The notes: generated from the sequence alone by a model not told the origin. DNA of 64,000 nt from Vreelandella populi (GCF_003989825.1 NZ_RZHE01000014.1:62001-126000); one strand, 5' to 3'; positions 27,462-36,833 are shown, numbered from the stretch's first letter. Numbers and translations: made by a program.

Positions 27462-30400
27462 GTGGTTAGATTCACCGGTGGTTGGGTAGTAAAGGGGCTT
27501 TATACGCTTTGTCTGTTAGTCGTTTGTTGCATCACTTATGTTGAGGCAGCCGTTGATGTTGATCAAGTGCCCTCCCAGGAAGAGCTTACTACTCGCCTGA
27601 CGGAGCTGGAAGCGCCAGAAGGGGAGCTTACCGCCCAACAGAGCCGGGATAAAAACGCCTTAACCGCTGCTCTGCAAACCTATGAACGTCTGGAGGCAAT
27701 TAATGAGCGCCTGGATGCGCTTAACCAGCGTGTTGAGCAAGCGCCCGAACAGCTGATTCTGCTGGAACGCGAACTCAACGAGCTTGAAGATAATAATCAA
27801 CAACTATCCATCAATAGCTTAACCGATACGCCACTGGATGAGCTGGAAAATCAGCAGAGCAACGCAGTCATTACTCTTCAGCAGCTACAAAGCCAGTTGG
27901 CTGAAGTAAATTCCCAACTGCTGGCGGCGCAAACGCTACCCGAGCGTGCCCAGCAGGCAATTTCCGATGGGCTTCAGCGCGTGGAAACCTTGCGCCGTCA
28001 GCACGACGAGCGTGAAGCGCTATTGTCAGACCGGCAGCTCTCCGCGACGAACGATGCCCAGCTCATCCAGGTTCGCCTGGAGCGTGCTCTGGCGGAGCGT
28101 GAAGTTGCCTTTAACCAGCGAGAGCTTGGCGCCAATAGTCGGCTGCGCGAGCTCGCCCAGCAGCGTCGCGATTTGCTGTCACTGCAAATTGACCAGCAGG
28201 AGCAGCGTTTGAACCTGCTGCAAGGCGCGATTGATCGGCAACGACGCCTGCGATCAGAGCAAGCCATTGCCGATGCAGCCAGGGATGATCCGCTGATTGC
28301 CGAAGGCCATCCGGTAGTATTACGCGCCCAGCAGATTAACCAAGAGCTCAGTTTGGAGCTGCTTCGCGCCACGGACCGTGCCAATAGTATTGTGCGTGAA
28401 AATATCGAAGCGCAGCGCCAGCTGGATCATGTGCGTCAGCTGCAGCGCAGTTTGAATGAGCAGATTGACGCCATTCGCGGCAGCCAGCTGCTGTCGCGTA
28501 TTTTACGCGAACAGCGCCAGTCGCTGCCCTCAATTATGCCGCGCCGGGATTTACAGGATGAAATCGCTGATTTGCGCTTGAAGCAGTTTGACTTGATTCG
28601 CCAGCGCGATCAGCTGCGCCAGGGAGAACGTCTGGCCACCCAGCGTCTGGAGGAAGCCGGTCTTGAGGTAACGCCAGGTTTGGTCAGCTCGCTTTCCAGG
28701 CTTTATCAATCCCGCCGCGAGCTGGTTGAACAGCTGGAGCAATCCTACGGTGGTCTTTTGAGCGCTGCTATTGAATTACAGCTTAACCAGCAGCAGCTCT
28801 TAACCACCACGCGTGAATTGCGTACCACTATAGACGAGCAGCTGTTCTGGGTTGCCAATAGCCGCCCGCTGGATATTAACTGGCTACGCCAGCTGCCCAG
28901 TAACACACGTCAGGAGTGGCGAGAGGGCGAGTGGCGGGCTATTTTGCCGAATCACTGGGAGGGGTTTTCCTGGCGAGTACTAAGCGGCGCTCCGCTGATA
29001 CTCGTTAGCCTGCTGTTGTTAGGCTTGCGACCACGTATCAAAGCGCGTCTGGCCGCTATTCATTCACAGATCGGCCGGCTGAAAAGCGACACCCAACTTC
29101 ATACCCCGAAGGCCGTGCTGCTGAATGCGCTGCTTGCGATACCCGGCCCACTCGCCCTGGCGGGTATCGGTGTTGGGCTGAGAGCGGCGCAAGGAGCGCT
29201 TGCCGATAGCGTCGCCCCTGCGATGCTTCAACTGTCACTCAGCTGGGCTGTGGTGGCCTGGGGGCGCCGCCTGCTGGTGCCCGATGGTGTGGCCGAGCGT
29301 CACTTTACCTGGTCGGTCAATTACAATGCGCAGCTGCGTGCGTTGCTACGCGGGCTGGGAATTGCCCTGCTGCCGGTAGTGGCGATTGCCGCGATGTCAG
29401 GCCAGATGGAGACGCCGCTGGCCCAGCGTCCGGTTGCCCTGGGGCTAATTACCGCCGGGCTTCTGACCATGAGCTGGTGGCTTGCGAAGCTGATCTTGTC
29501 ACATATCCCGTTCTTTGGCGTGCGTCTGTTTCGCTTGATGCTGGGGCTTGCCATGGCATCGGTGCCGCTGGTGTTTCTGGGACTTATCGTGTGGGGGTAC
29601 GAATATACCGCCCTACGTCTGGTCGGCCGTTTTGCGATCACGCTTTATTTGCTGGGGCTATGGATTGTGGTTGAGGCAACGGTGGTGCGCAGCTTGGCTG
29701 TTGCTGCCCGGCGCCTAGCCTACCGGCGTGCGCTTGCCCGCCGCCGTGCCCAGGTACAGGAAGGGGCTGAAGGGGGGCTTGAGGTGGTGGAAGAGCCGCC
29801 GCTGGATATGGAAAAAATCAACTCTCAGTCGCTACGCCTTTCCAAGCTGATTTTGTTGATCGGCTTTAGTGCGCTTTTATACCTGGTATGGTCCGACCTT
29901 CTATCGGTGCTTGGATATCTGGATCACGTTTCGCTGTGGGATGCCGAAGAGGGGGATCTGGTTGGCAATGCGCTGTCGATTTCCGATGTGTTTGCTGCGC
30001 TCCTGATCGTGGCCATTACCATTATCATGGCGGGCAACCTGCCGGGGCTTCTGGAAGTGATGGTGCTTTCACGCCTGGCTCTCAAGCAGGGCAGCGCTTA
30101 CGCCATCAGTTCGCTGCTCTCCTATGCCATTGTGGGAACGGGTGTGGTGATGGCACTGGCAACACTGGGGGTTTCCTGGGACAAGCTGCAGTGGCTGGTG
30201 GCCGCGCTTAGTGTGGGGCTGGGCTTTGGCTTGCAGGAAATTTTTGCCAACTTTATTTCAGGCTTGATCATTCTATTTGAACGGCCCATCCGTATTGGTG
30301 ACACCATTACGCTGGGTAATTTGCACGGCACCGTGAGCCGTATTCGGATACGCGCCACGACGGTCACGGACTTTGACCGCAAAGAGATTATTATCCCTAA

Positions 30401-30806
30401 CAAGACCTTTGTGACCGACCAGCTTATCAACTGGTCGCTATCGGATAATATTACCCGGGTGGTGCTGACCTACGGCGTTGCCCATGGTTCTGACCTGGCC
30501 AAAGTGCATACGCTTTTACGCCAGGCCGCAGATGAAAACGAACGGGTGCTGACAGATCCCGAGCCGCAGGTGTTCTGCCTGAGCTATGGGAACCACAGCC
30601 TCAATTTTGAGCTGCGTATCTTTGTAAATGACCTGGTGGATCGTCTGTTTGCTGCCGATGAAGTCAACTGCCGGGTGGATGAGCTTTTCCGCGAGGCGGG
30701 AGTGCGCGTTGCGTTCGAGCAGGTGGATGTATGGCTGCACCGTGACCAAGGAGACGCTGCCAAGGTACAGTCTGTCAAAAAACTACCGCCACCTACTTTG
30801 AGTTAA
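27462..30806 (+). CDS. MscK/MscM-type large mechanosensitive channel
   Basis: At about 1114 residues this matches the large MscS-family proteins KefA/MscK and YjeP/MscM. It has a signal peptide (LYTLCLLVVCCITYVEA), a periplasmic coiled-coil domain rich in Gln, Leu and Glu (about residues 40-500), a membrane region of roughly ten helices, and a C-terminal MscS core. The core has the pore-helix and beta-domain signature VGLGFGLQEIFANFISGLII followed by ERPIRIGDTITLG. Such channels open on hypo-osmotic shock to release solutes, which suits a halophile. GTG 27462 with GAGGGG upstream seems the best start; TTG 27444 is also open. The 3' end overlaps the tlyA-like gene by four bases. Confidence 0.9.
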   Translation: MVRFTGGWVVKGLYTLCLLVVCCITYVEAAVDVDQVPSQEELTTRLTELEAPEGELTAQQSRDKNALTAALQTYERLEAINERLDALNQRVEQAPEQLILLERELNELEDNNQQLSINSLTDTPLDELENQQSNAVITLQQLQSQLAEVNSQLLAAQTLPERAQQAISDGLQRVETLRRQHDEREALLSDRQLSATNDAQLIQVRLERALAEREVAFNQRELGANSRLRELAQQRRDLLSLQIDQQEQRLNLLQGAIDRQRRLRSEQAIADAARDDPLIAEGHPVVLRAQQINQELSLELLRATDRANSIVRENIEAQRQLDHVRQLQRSLNEQIDAIRGSQLLSRILREQRQSLPSIMPRRDLQDEIADLRLKQFDLIRQRDQLRQGERLATQRLEEAGLEVTPGLVSSLSRLYQSRRELVEQLEQSYGGLLSAAIELQLNQQQLLTTTRELRTTIDEQLFWVANSRPLDINWLRQLPSNTRQEWREGEWRAILPNHWEGFSWRVLSGAPLILVSLLLLGLRPRIKARLAAIHSQIGRLKSDTQLHTPKAVLLNALLAIPGPLALAGIGVGLRAAQGALADSVAPAMLQLSLSWAVVAWGRRLLVPDGVAERHFTWSVNYNAQLRALLRGLGIALLPVVAIAAMSGQMETPLAQRPVALGLITAGLLTMSWWLAKLILSHIPFFGVRLFRLMLGLAMASVPLVFLGLIVWGYEYTALRLVGRFAITLYLLGLWIVVEATVVRSLAVAARRLAYRRALARRRAQVQEGAEGGLEVVEEPPLDMEKINSQSLRLSKLILLIGFSALLYLVWSDLLSVLGYLDHVSLWDAEEGDLVGNALSISDVFAALLIVAITIIMAGNLPGLLEVMVLSRLALKQGSAYAISSLLSYAIVGTGVVMALATLGVSWDKLQWLVAALSVGLGFGLQEIFANFISGLIILFERPIRIGDTITLGNLHGTVSRIRIRATTVTDFDRKEIIIPNKTFVTDQLINWSLSDNITRVVLTYGVAHGSDLAKVHTLLRQAADENERVLTDPEPQVFCLSYGNHSLNFELRIFVNDLVDRLFAADEVNCRVDELFREAGVRVAFEQVDVWLHRDQGDAAKVQSVKKLPPPTLS

Positions 30807-31570
30807 ACGAGTTTAAGCGCGTGTAGTAGAAACTCCCGGTTACCGTCTCCTCCGGTGATCGGGCTTTCCTGCCAATGATGTATTGCCAGCCCGCAGGTAT
30901 CACATGCGGCCCGGATTTTATCTTCAACCTCCTTGAAGTAAGCGGGCTTGCGAACCACGCCCCGCTTATCCAGCGCGCCGGGGGTCAGTTCAAACTGCGG
31001 TTTTACCAGCGAGATTAGCTCGCCACCCGCGGGCAGCAGCGCGGCAATTTCCGGCAGGATCAGGGTTTGGGAAATAAACGATACGTCCATCACTGCCATA
31101 TCGACCGGGTAGGCGGCGATTGCCTCGTGTAGCGGGGCAGCCATGCGCATGTGGCGGGCGTTAAGGCCTTCTAGGCAGGTAACCCTAGGGTCCTGGCGCA
31201 ATGCTTCGGCGAGTTGCCCATGGCCGACTTCAACGCCGATCACGTGGCGGGCGCCGAAGTGCAGCGCGCAATCGGTAAATCCTCCAGTGGATTGTCCCAC
31301 ATCCAATACGACCTTTCCTTCCAGCCGCCTGCCTAACACCTTCAATACGCCTTCAAGCTTCAGGCCGGCTCGGGAAACGTAGCGCTCCTCCGGATCATCC
31401 TCGACCTCGAAGTGGGTATCGATTGGCCACTTTTCAGAAGGCTTGGTGAGCACGCGTGAAGGTGATGCCAGCCGAACCCGGCCATGGCGAATAAGACGTT
31501 GGGCACGGGTGCGCGAATTGGCCAGCCCTTGGCTGACCAGTAGTTGATCAAGTCGTAGCATAGAAGACAT
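30803..31570 (-). CDS. TlyA-family rRNA (cytidine-2'-O)-methyltransferase / S4-domain protein
   Basis: The 255-residue protein has an N-terminal S4 RNA-binding domain (MLRLDQLLVSQGLANSRTRAQRLIRHGRVRL) and an FtsJ-like methyltransferase domain. The latter has YVSRAGLKLEGVL, the SAM loop VVLDVGQSTGGFTDCAL near residues 87-103, and MDVSFISQTLILPEI. TlyA in mycobacteria 2'-O-methylates 16S and 23S rRNA; in Proteobacteria the target is less certain. It lies 19 bp after the 680-residue protein gene on the same strand and may be the third gene of that unit. ATG 31570 or 31561 could be used. Confidence 0.9.
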   Translation of the reverse strand: MSSMLRLDQLLVSQGLANSRTRAQRLIRHGRVRLASPSRVLTKPSEKWPIDTHFEVEDDPEERYVSRAGLKLEGVLKVLGRRLEGKVVLDVGQSTGGFTDCALHFGARHVIGVEVGHGQLAEALRQDPRVTCLEGLNARHMRMAAPLHEAIAAYPVDMAVMDVSFISQTLILPEIAALLPAGGELISLVKPQFELTPGALDKRGVVRKPAYFKEVEDKIRAACDTCGLAIHHWQESPITGGDGNREFLLHALKLV

Positions 31571-31589
31571 GGATTAGTTAAACGCGCGG

Positions 31590-33632
31590 TTATACCTTGT
31601 TAAATGACAAGTGGGTATCGTTTTCGGCCTGAAGTTCGGTGTTTGGCACGCGTGACGCTCCCCAGCTGCGATAGAGATACTGCTTGACGCTATCCAGCTC
31701 GTGTTCGGTTACTGTCGCAAGCTCCCCGTGTTCCAGAGGATCAAAGTGATAGATATATAGCCTCGACGTAAACTGATCGAAAGGCAGTGAGGCCTCTCCA
31801 AAGCGCTCGCCGTTACCGGCAGTGCTGACAATCACGCCACCGCCCCAATCCTGCCCGCTGTCGTTGTTGGGATTATAAAAATACAGGCGCATGACATCTG
31901 AAGGGTCAAGCGATGCACGCAGTATCGTAATGGCATGCCAACCAATAAAACGAGCGGCACTGTCGGTAATCGCAATGCCCGCTGGCTGCGGGTGAATCAG
32001 CGGCTGGTTGCCATTGTAGTAGGGATGATAACAAGCATAAAAGTGGCGTATAAACGCGTCGATGTCACTTAGCTGCCCTGTCGCCACATCCACATTGATG
32101 CAAAAACCGCGCCCTGACCACCAGCCGTGGAATTCTGGATTCACCCATCTATGCGGGTCGCCTTCACGACCAATACAGCGTCTGCCCATTTCTGCATAAA
32201 TCCGGTCCAGGTGAGGTACCACAATCAGCGAGACAGGATCAAGGTCCATGGGCAGTTCAGAGGCCACGCCTGACTGGCTTTCATTGGAGGAGATAGGCTG
32301 GCCTTCAAAGTGCATGATGATTTCGTCATCGCGCGCCGCCCATGCGACCATTTGCAGCAGATAGTCAGGGTCGTTATACGCCCACATAGAGAGCGCCCTG
32401 GCCGATTGGCAGGTAGGGTTGTTGCCTTGGCCAACCCCAAGCGGCAGCCCGAGCATGCACAGCACACCTTCAATCAACCGGGCCCGGGGCGTTGCCGTTT
32501 CATCGTAAGCCAGATTCAGCCGGGCCTGGGTCCAGTCAGAAAGCGGCAGATTGAGCTGGCGCCACATGGCAGGTGCGACAGGGGGCTGATAAAGAATGCC
32601 CCGCTCTAGCAACAAGGACAGCCCATAAACTGCCTGGGCGGTAGCTGGATAGATGCCGCCCCGAATCAAGGCATGCACCAGCTCCCGGTAGCAGAGTAGG
32701 CAGTCTCGCCCGGTCGATGAAAGGCCCATGGCCTCGGTCAGCAGGTAGTCGCTTTCATCCACCAGGTAGCGCATCAGTACCGTGTGATAGGGCGACACCA
32801 GCCCAGTATCATGCATGGCGCGGGCAAAGCCCATGGCTTCAGCCTGTAGGGCCGTGGTATCCATGCGGCCAAGGCGTTCACGGTAAATATCCACGCCTGG
32901 ATCTTCGCGACAGGCCTGGGTAGGCCCATAGAGCGAACTTACCAGCCGATCAGCGCCCTGGCCGCTGGCGCCTAGGTCGATTTCTGGGTTGGCCTGGCAC
33001 AGCGCAATCTGGGTAATCATCTGCTTGATAGCGTCTACCTGGATGGGCCGCTGTTTCAAGATACGCCAGATTTCATCTATCAGCTGATCAATAACGTGCT
33101 CATAGCCAATGCGCTCAGCCAGATGGCTGAACAGGGAGCGGGGGATGATGGCAAGTCGCCCCTGGGTTTCCCGCTCGGCTTCACTTGGCGCACCAAACAG
33201 TAGGCCAAGATTGATAGCCATCACCTGAGTGAGGTAGTGGCGTGCATCTTGTTGAGAAAGCAGCGCGTGCGGATAGCGGCCCATGGCAACCGCTAACAGG
33301 CGCAGCTCGCTCAACGCCTCAATCACCACCGCATTCGCATCGGCGCTTTTCAGCGAAAAAGAGGTCAAAGCGGGTAGCAGGTATTGAGGTGTTTCCCAGT
33401 CAGAGCCTGCAAAAACGCCCGCGCTTTCAATCGCCGATGCACGCGCTTCAAGCGCGCTACAGCCGCCGCGTTGCAGTAAAACGCGGCGGGCCGTGTCCAG
33501 TATGCGAGGCAGTTTGGCGGCCTTTGAAAAAGCGGGTGCCTGGTTCAGCAGCTCAAGGGCTTCATCAAATTTTCTGAGCAGCTCGTCAAGCTTGCCTGCG
33601 TCGCCTGAAAGCGACGTGGTGGGAAGCGTCAC
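31590..33632 (-). CDS. Unrecognised 680-residue protein with a papain-like Gln/Cys/His/Asn signature
   Basis: I do not recognise a named family. The first ~390 residues look largely helical and soluble, with no signal peptide or membrane helix. The C-terminal third carries what reads as a papain-fold active site. Gln402 stands six residues before Cys408 in GQGNNPTCQSARALSMW (papain: Gln19 and Cys25 in QGSCGSCW). His566 lies in IGWHAITIL, and Asn587 in YNPNNDSGQDWGGG, 21 residues on (papain His159 and Asn175). It could be a peptidase, amidase or transglutaminase. GTG 33632 has AAGGAG five bases upstream. It follows the ATP-grasp gene by 30 bp and precedes the tlyA-like gene by 19 bp. Confidence 0.8.
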   Translation of the reverse strand: MTLPTTSLSGDAGKLDELLRKFDEALELLNQAPAFSKAAKLPRILDTARRVLLQRGGCSALEARASAIESAGVFAGSDWETPQYLLPALTSFSLKSADANAVVIEALSELRLLAVAMGRYPHALLSQQDARHYLTQVMAINLGLLFGAPSEAERETQGRLAIIPRSLFSHLAERIGYEHVIDQLIDEIWRILKQRPIQVDAIKQMITQIALCQANPEIDLGASGQGADRLVSSLYGPTQACREDPGVDIYRERLGRMDTTALQAEAMGFARAMHDTGLVSPYHTVLMRYLVDESDYLLTEAMGLSSTGRDCLLCYRELVHALIRGGIYPATAQAVYGLSLLLERGILYQPPVAPAMWRQLNLPLSDWTQARLNLAYDETATPRARLIEGVLCMLGLPLGVGQGNNPTCQSARALSMWAYNDPDYLLQMVAWAARDDEIIMHFEGQPISSNESQSGVASELPMDLDPVSLIVVPHLDRIYAEMGRRCIGREGDPHRWVNPEFHGWWSGRGFCINVDVATGQLSDIDAFIRHFYACYHPYYNGNQPLIHPQPAGIAITDSAARFIGWHAITILRASLDPSDVMRLYFYNPNNDSGQDWGGGVIVSTAGNGERFGEASLPFDQFTSRLYIYHFDPLEHGELATVTEHELDSVKQYLYRSWGASRVPNTELQAENDTHLSFNKV

Positions 33633-33662
33633 AATGGCTCCTTGGCCCGAAAAAAGCCGCCA

Positions 33663-34886
33663 TTATACATAGAAGTCGAGATCTTCCTGGTGCTTGAGAA
33701 GGTCGCGCAGGGTGTGGGCATCATCGCCTTTGAAATAAATGAGGCCCCAGTGCGTGCCAAAGGCGGTGCGCTTGGTAACCGTCTCTTCCAGCGGAGGCGT
33801 TAGCTCATGCGACTCAAAATACGGATGATCTTCGGTTTCTTCAGGAATTTCCAGGCGACTGACCACCCGGCGGCGTGGATATACGCCAAAGCAGCCCGCA
33901 AAGCCGTCGGCATCGACTACCTCTTTGGGGAAAAAGGCTGCCACTTCCTCGGGCGTGCTTCTGGGATCAAAGACTAGCATGGAGGCCTGGTAGGCATTGA
34001 AGCCGTAAACGCGCTCAAGCAATTCAAAGACTTTGAAGCCGGGCGGACGATAGGCCACCTCGCCGAAATACATTTCGCCGTCGCTGGTCACAAAGTATTC
34101 CGGATGAATCAGGCCGAATTCAATATCGAATGCCTTGATGAGTTTTTCGATCTGGGTCGTGATCTGCTCACGGTACCTTTCAAGCTCGGGAGAAGCGGGG
34201 ACAAAAACCGAGTAACCGAGTGTGACGTATTCGGAAATATTCAAAAAGGCGATCTTGCCATCATGAATCCAAGCTTCAACGGCAAATTCCCAGCCGTCCA
34301 GGTGTGATTCCATCAGCACCGGAAATTCTTCATCGGGGATAGCGTCGATTTCGTCCGGGGTGCGGATCACGCGGTGACCAAGGCATCCGGCCTTGTCGAA
34401 GGCCTTGAGATGGATCGGGTCGTTGGGGTCACCGTCCAGTTTGAGCAACGTCTGGTTGACTCGCTTCAGAAAGCGGACGACGTCATCCTTGTCGTGGGCT
34501 TCTTCAAAGATGCCTACCCGGATGCCGCCCAGCTGGGCACGGCGCTTCATCAAGGCCTTGTCACGCAGCAACAGTGACTGGCCATAGAGCCTCGGATTAT
34601 CGAGCAAAACGGAATTGATGGCGCCGGCCCATTCGACCGTTTCTTCAAATAATGGAATCGCCACGTTCACGCCTTTTTCTTTAAGCGTTTCAGCGATCTC
34701 CAGGGAGCGGTCGTTAAGGCGTTCGAAGTTCCAGGATACGTAAGGAATCTCATGCTTTTGGCAATACTCTTCAGCCCATTCAGGCGCGACCACGATATAG
34801 CGCCGGTCAAATTTTTCTGCTGCCTCGATGGCGTTCAGGCTCCAGCCCAGCAGTGCGATATAGCCTTTATTTGGATCCTTTTGCAT
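33663..34886 (-). CDS. ATP-grasp domain protein
   Basis: The 407-residue protein looks like an ATP-grasp carboxylate-amine/thiol ligase. A Rossmann-like N-terminal domain begins near residue 8 (YIALLGWSLNAIEAAEKF). The ATP-grasp fold follows, with a likely ATP-binding Lys161 in HLKAF, hinge LMESHLDGWEF (about 191-201), HPEYFVTSDGEMYFGEV (261-277) and metal-binding Glu276/Arg280 in EVAYRPPG. A ~90-residue C-terminal domain lacks a label. Enzymes of this type join a carboxylate to an amine through an acyl phosphate; the substrate cannot be read here. ATG 34886 has AGGAG eight bases upstream. It heads a likely operon with the papain-like protein. Confidence 0.85.
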   Translation of the reverse strand: MQKDPNKGYIALLGWSLNAIEAAEKFDRRYIVVAPEWAEEYCQKHEIPYVSWNFERLNDRSLEIAETLKEKGVNVAIPLFEETVEWAGAINSVLLDNPRLYGQSLLLRDKALMKRRAQLGGIRVGIFEEAHDKDDVVRFLKRVNQTLLKLDGDPNDPIHLKAFDKAGCLGHRVIRTPDEIDAIPDEEFPVLMESHLDGWEFAVEAWIHDGKIAFLNISEYVTLGYSVFVPASPELERYREQITTQIEKLIKAFDIEFGLIHPEYFVTSDGEMYFGEVAYRPPGFKVFELLERVYGFNAYQASMLVFDPRSTPEEVAAFFPKEVVDADGFAGCFGVYPRRRVVSRLEIPEETEDHPYFESHELTPPLEETVTKRTAFGTHWGLIYFKGDDAHTLRDLLKHQEDLDFYV

Positions 34887-34970
34887 AACCGTTACTCCTG
34901 TAGAGTGAGTGCATTACCTGATCACTCCCTTCACACTACACGATGCCTGGGATATCGGCTAATTAGTAGC

Positions 34971-35001
34971 TATTAACGTATCAGTTAGTGTTTATTAACG
35001 T
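34971..35001. promoter_or_regulatory. Direct repeats TATTAACGT, 22 bp apart, upstream of the ATP-grasp gene
   Basis: TATTAACGT occurs at 34971-34979 and again at 34993-35001, a spacing of two helical turns, in an AT-rich patch between the divergent ATP-grasp and DUF1820 genes. Two same-face copies suggest an operator or activator site. No regulator is adjacent and the assignment is tentative. Confidence 0.35.
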
Positions 35002-35093
35002 TTTGAGGCACGCCAGCTAAAGCTCGACTGGTCGGGTTATGGTACGCTAGGCCGGAAAATTTTACGTTCAAGTGGCAAGAGGGATAGGCCAAG

Positions 35094-35423
35094 ATGGCGG
35101 CCAAACCGATATACCGGGTGGTGGTTCACCAACAGGGTGAAATTTGGGATTTATACGTTCGAGAGATATTTCAAAGCGAACTCTGGGGCTTTATTGAAGT
35201 CGAGGAGTTTGTCTTTGACGATGCATCACGGGTGGTCGTGGACCCTGCAACTGAAAAGTTGCAGAGAACCTTCGAGGGCGTCAAACGCAGCTACCTTCCA
35301 TTAAATGCCATCGTGCGCATTGACGAAGTGGAGCGTGAAGGCCCTTTGAAGGCTGTTAAGAGCGATGCCCGAGTCGCTGAGTTTCCTCGTCCCTTTCCTC
35401 TACCGCCGCGTAGCGAAGGGTAA
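35094..35423 (+). CDS. DUF1820 family protein
   Basis: The 109-residue cytosolic protein matches the DUF1820 family of Gammaproteobacteria: PIYRVVVHQQGEIWDLYVREIFQS, WGFIEVEEFVF, and the C-terminal GVKRSYLPLNAIVRIDEVEREG. The function of the family is unknown. The gene is followed by a strong terminator and is divergent from the ATP-grasp gene. Confidence 0.85.
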   Translation: MAAKPIYRVVVHQQGEIWDLYVREIFQSELWGFIEVEEFVFDDASRVVVDPATEKLQRTFEGVKRSYLPLNAIVRIDEVEREGPLKAVKSDARVAEFPRPFPLPPRSEG

Positions 35424-35448
35424 GCGCCCAAGACAGGCGCGGCGCTGT

Positions 35449-35486
35449 AAACGCTGGTGGCTTCGTCCGCCATGCAGCGTTTTTTT
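35449..35486 (+). terminator. Rho-independent terminator after the DUF1820 gene
   Basis: AAACGCTG (35449-35456) pairs with CAGCGTTT (35475-35482), with an inner TGGC/GCCA stem, and a run of seven T follows (35480-35486). It lies 26 bp after the stop codon. Confidence 0.85.
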
Positions 35487-35503
35487 AATCAGGACATGAC
35501 GTC

Positions 35504-36133
35504 ATGCAAGCAGATAAATTTCGTTTCTCTAATATCGCGGCCAGTGTATTGCTGAGCGTGGTCAGCGTTCAGGCTACCGCGCAAACTGACAGCCAGGCGT
35601 GGGTAAGTGATGAGCTAAGCACGTATGTACGCAGCGGCCCCACCGATGGTTACCGCATCATTGGTACCCTAAACGCGGGGGAGCAGGTTGAGGTTCTCGA
35701 GGAAAGCGGCGATTACTCGCGCGTGCGGGGCCAAAGCGGCGATACGGTGTGGGTGCTGACTAGTGAGCTTCAGGAGACGCCCAGTGCCCGTCAGCAGCTG
35801 CCTGAGCTGCAGGCCCAGGTCGATGAGCTTACCGAGGAGCTTGATGGTATCAACGATACCTGGGAGCAGCGTACCTCTTCCATGACTGAGACGCTTGAGC
35901 TGCGCGAGCAGCGCATTGCTGACCTTGAAACGCGCAATAACGAGCTTGATAACGAAGCCGAACAGTCGCGTCAGCAGGTGCGTGCTCTTCAGGCACGGCT
36001 GGATACTCAAGAAGAGGATCTGCTGATGCGCTACTTTATGTATGGCGGGGGCGTGGCTGGCGCGGGCCTGCTGGTCGGACTTATTGTGCCGCATTTGCCG
36101 CGTCGGCGTAAAAAGCGTGATCGCTGGTTCTAA
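35504..36133 (+). CDS. TIGR04211-type SH3 domain protein (YgiM-like)
   Basis: The 209-residue protein has a signal peptide (IAASVLLSVVSVQATAQ). It has a bacterial SH3 domain (about residues 30-90, WVSDELSTYVRSGPTDGYRI with GDTVWVLTSEL), a coiled coil (about 95-170, QLPELQAQVDELTEELDG) and a C-terminal membrane helix (GGGVAGAGLLVGLIVPHLP) ended by a basic tail RRRKKRDR. This is the architecture of E. coli YgiM. It would be anchored in the inner membrane with the SH3 domain in the periplasm, perhaps touching peptidoglycan. The exact role is unknown. Confidence 0.88.
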   Translation: MQADKFRFSNIAASVLLSVVSVQATAQTDSQAWVSDELSTYVRSGPTDGYRIIGTLNAGEQVEVLEESGDYSRVRGQSGDTVWVLTSELQETPSARQQLPELQAQVDELTEELDGINDTWEQRTSSMTETLELREQRIADLETRNNELDNEAEQSRQQVRALQARLDTQEEDLLMRYFMYGGGVAGAGLLVGLIVPHLPRRRKKRDRWF

Positions 36134-36179
36134 ACCGTACAGACTGGTTTAGCCACATAGAATAGAAAAGGGTGGCCCC

Positions 36180-36812
36180 ATGAGTACTTCCTGGCGACAG
36201 CGCTGGCAAGAAGGCCGTATTGGTTTTCACTTACAGCATACCCATCCCGCCCTGGCGAAGCACTGGTCGGACCTGGCTATCGCGCCGGATACCAAAGTGC
36301 TGGTGCCGTTATGCGGTAAAAGCCTGGATATGCGCTGGCTTGCAGAAGCCGGTCATCCAGTGCTGGGGGTTGAGCTGGCGCCGGAAGCCATCGAACAGTT
36401 TCTCACTCAGAGCAAAGTGTCGGTATCACGCTATACCCAGGCTGGGTTTGATATTTCGCGCCAGGGTAGCGTAGAGCTTTGGTGTGGAGATTTTTTTCAC
36501 CTGCACATTCAGGAGGCGGCAGAGATAGGCGCCTTTTATGATCGTGCCTCGCTGATTGCCTTGCCGCCCGCCACGCGTGAGCGCTATGCGTTCCATCTGG
36601 CCCAACTAATTCCGCCGGGGGCGAAGGGGCTTTTAGTCAGCCTTGCGCATCCTGACCATGGCGCAGGCCCGCCCTATAGCGTACTCGGCACGGAAATACA
36701 CCAGTTGTTTACCGCCAACTTTCGCGTGACGCTACTTGAAGAGGGTAGCCCCGATGAGCGGGGCCGGACAGAATCGGTATGGTCGCTTACGCGGCGCGGG
36801 CCACTGGTTTAG
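36180..36812 (+). CDS. tpm: Thiopurine S-methyltransferase
   Basis: The 210-residue cytosolic enzyme transfers methyl from SAM to thiopurines and, in Pseudomonas, to selenium and tellurium compounds. The N-terminus WRQRWQEGRIGFHLQHTHPAL, the SAM motif VLVPLCGKSLDMRWLAEAGH near residues 40-59, and YDRASLIALPPATRERYAFHL near 120-140 are characteristic. It stands 46 bp after the SH3-protein gene and is convergent with the YajG-like gene. Confidence 0.93.
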   Translation: MSTSWRQRWQEGRIGFHLQHTHPALAKHWSDLAIAPDTKVLVPLCGKSLDMRWLAEAGHPVLGVELAPEAIEQFLTQSKVSVSRYTQAGFDISRQGSVELWCGDFFHLHIQEAAEIGAFYDRASLIALPPATRERYAFHLAQLIPPGAKGLLVSLAHPDHGAGPPYSVLGTEIHQLFTANFRVTLLEEGSPDERGRTESVWSLTRRGPLV

Positions 36813-36833
36813 CCGGTGACCCGCATAAGCGTA

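Noticed and set aside
27946..28533. Open frames in other phases within the coiled-coil part of the mechanosensitive channel gene
   Set aside because: They are shadows of a repetitive, GC-rich coding region and have no independent start signals.
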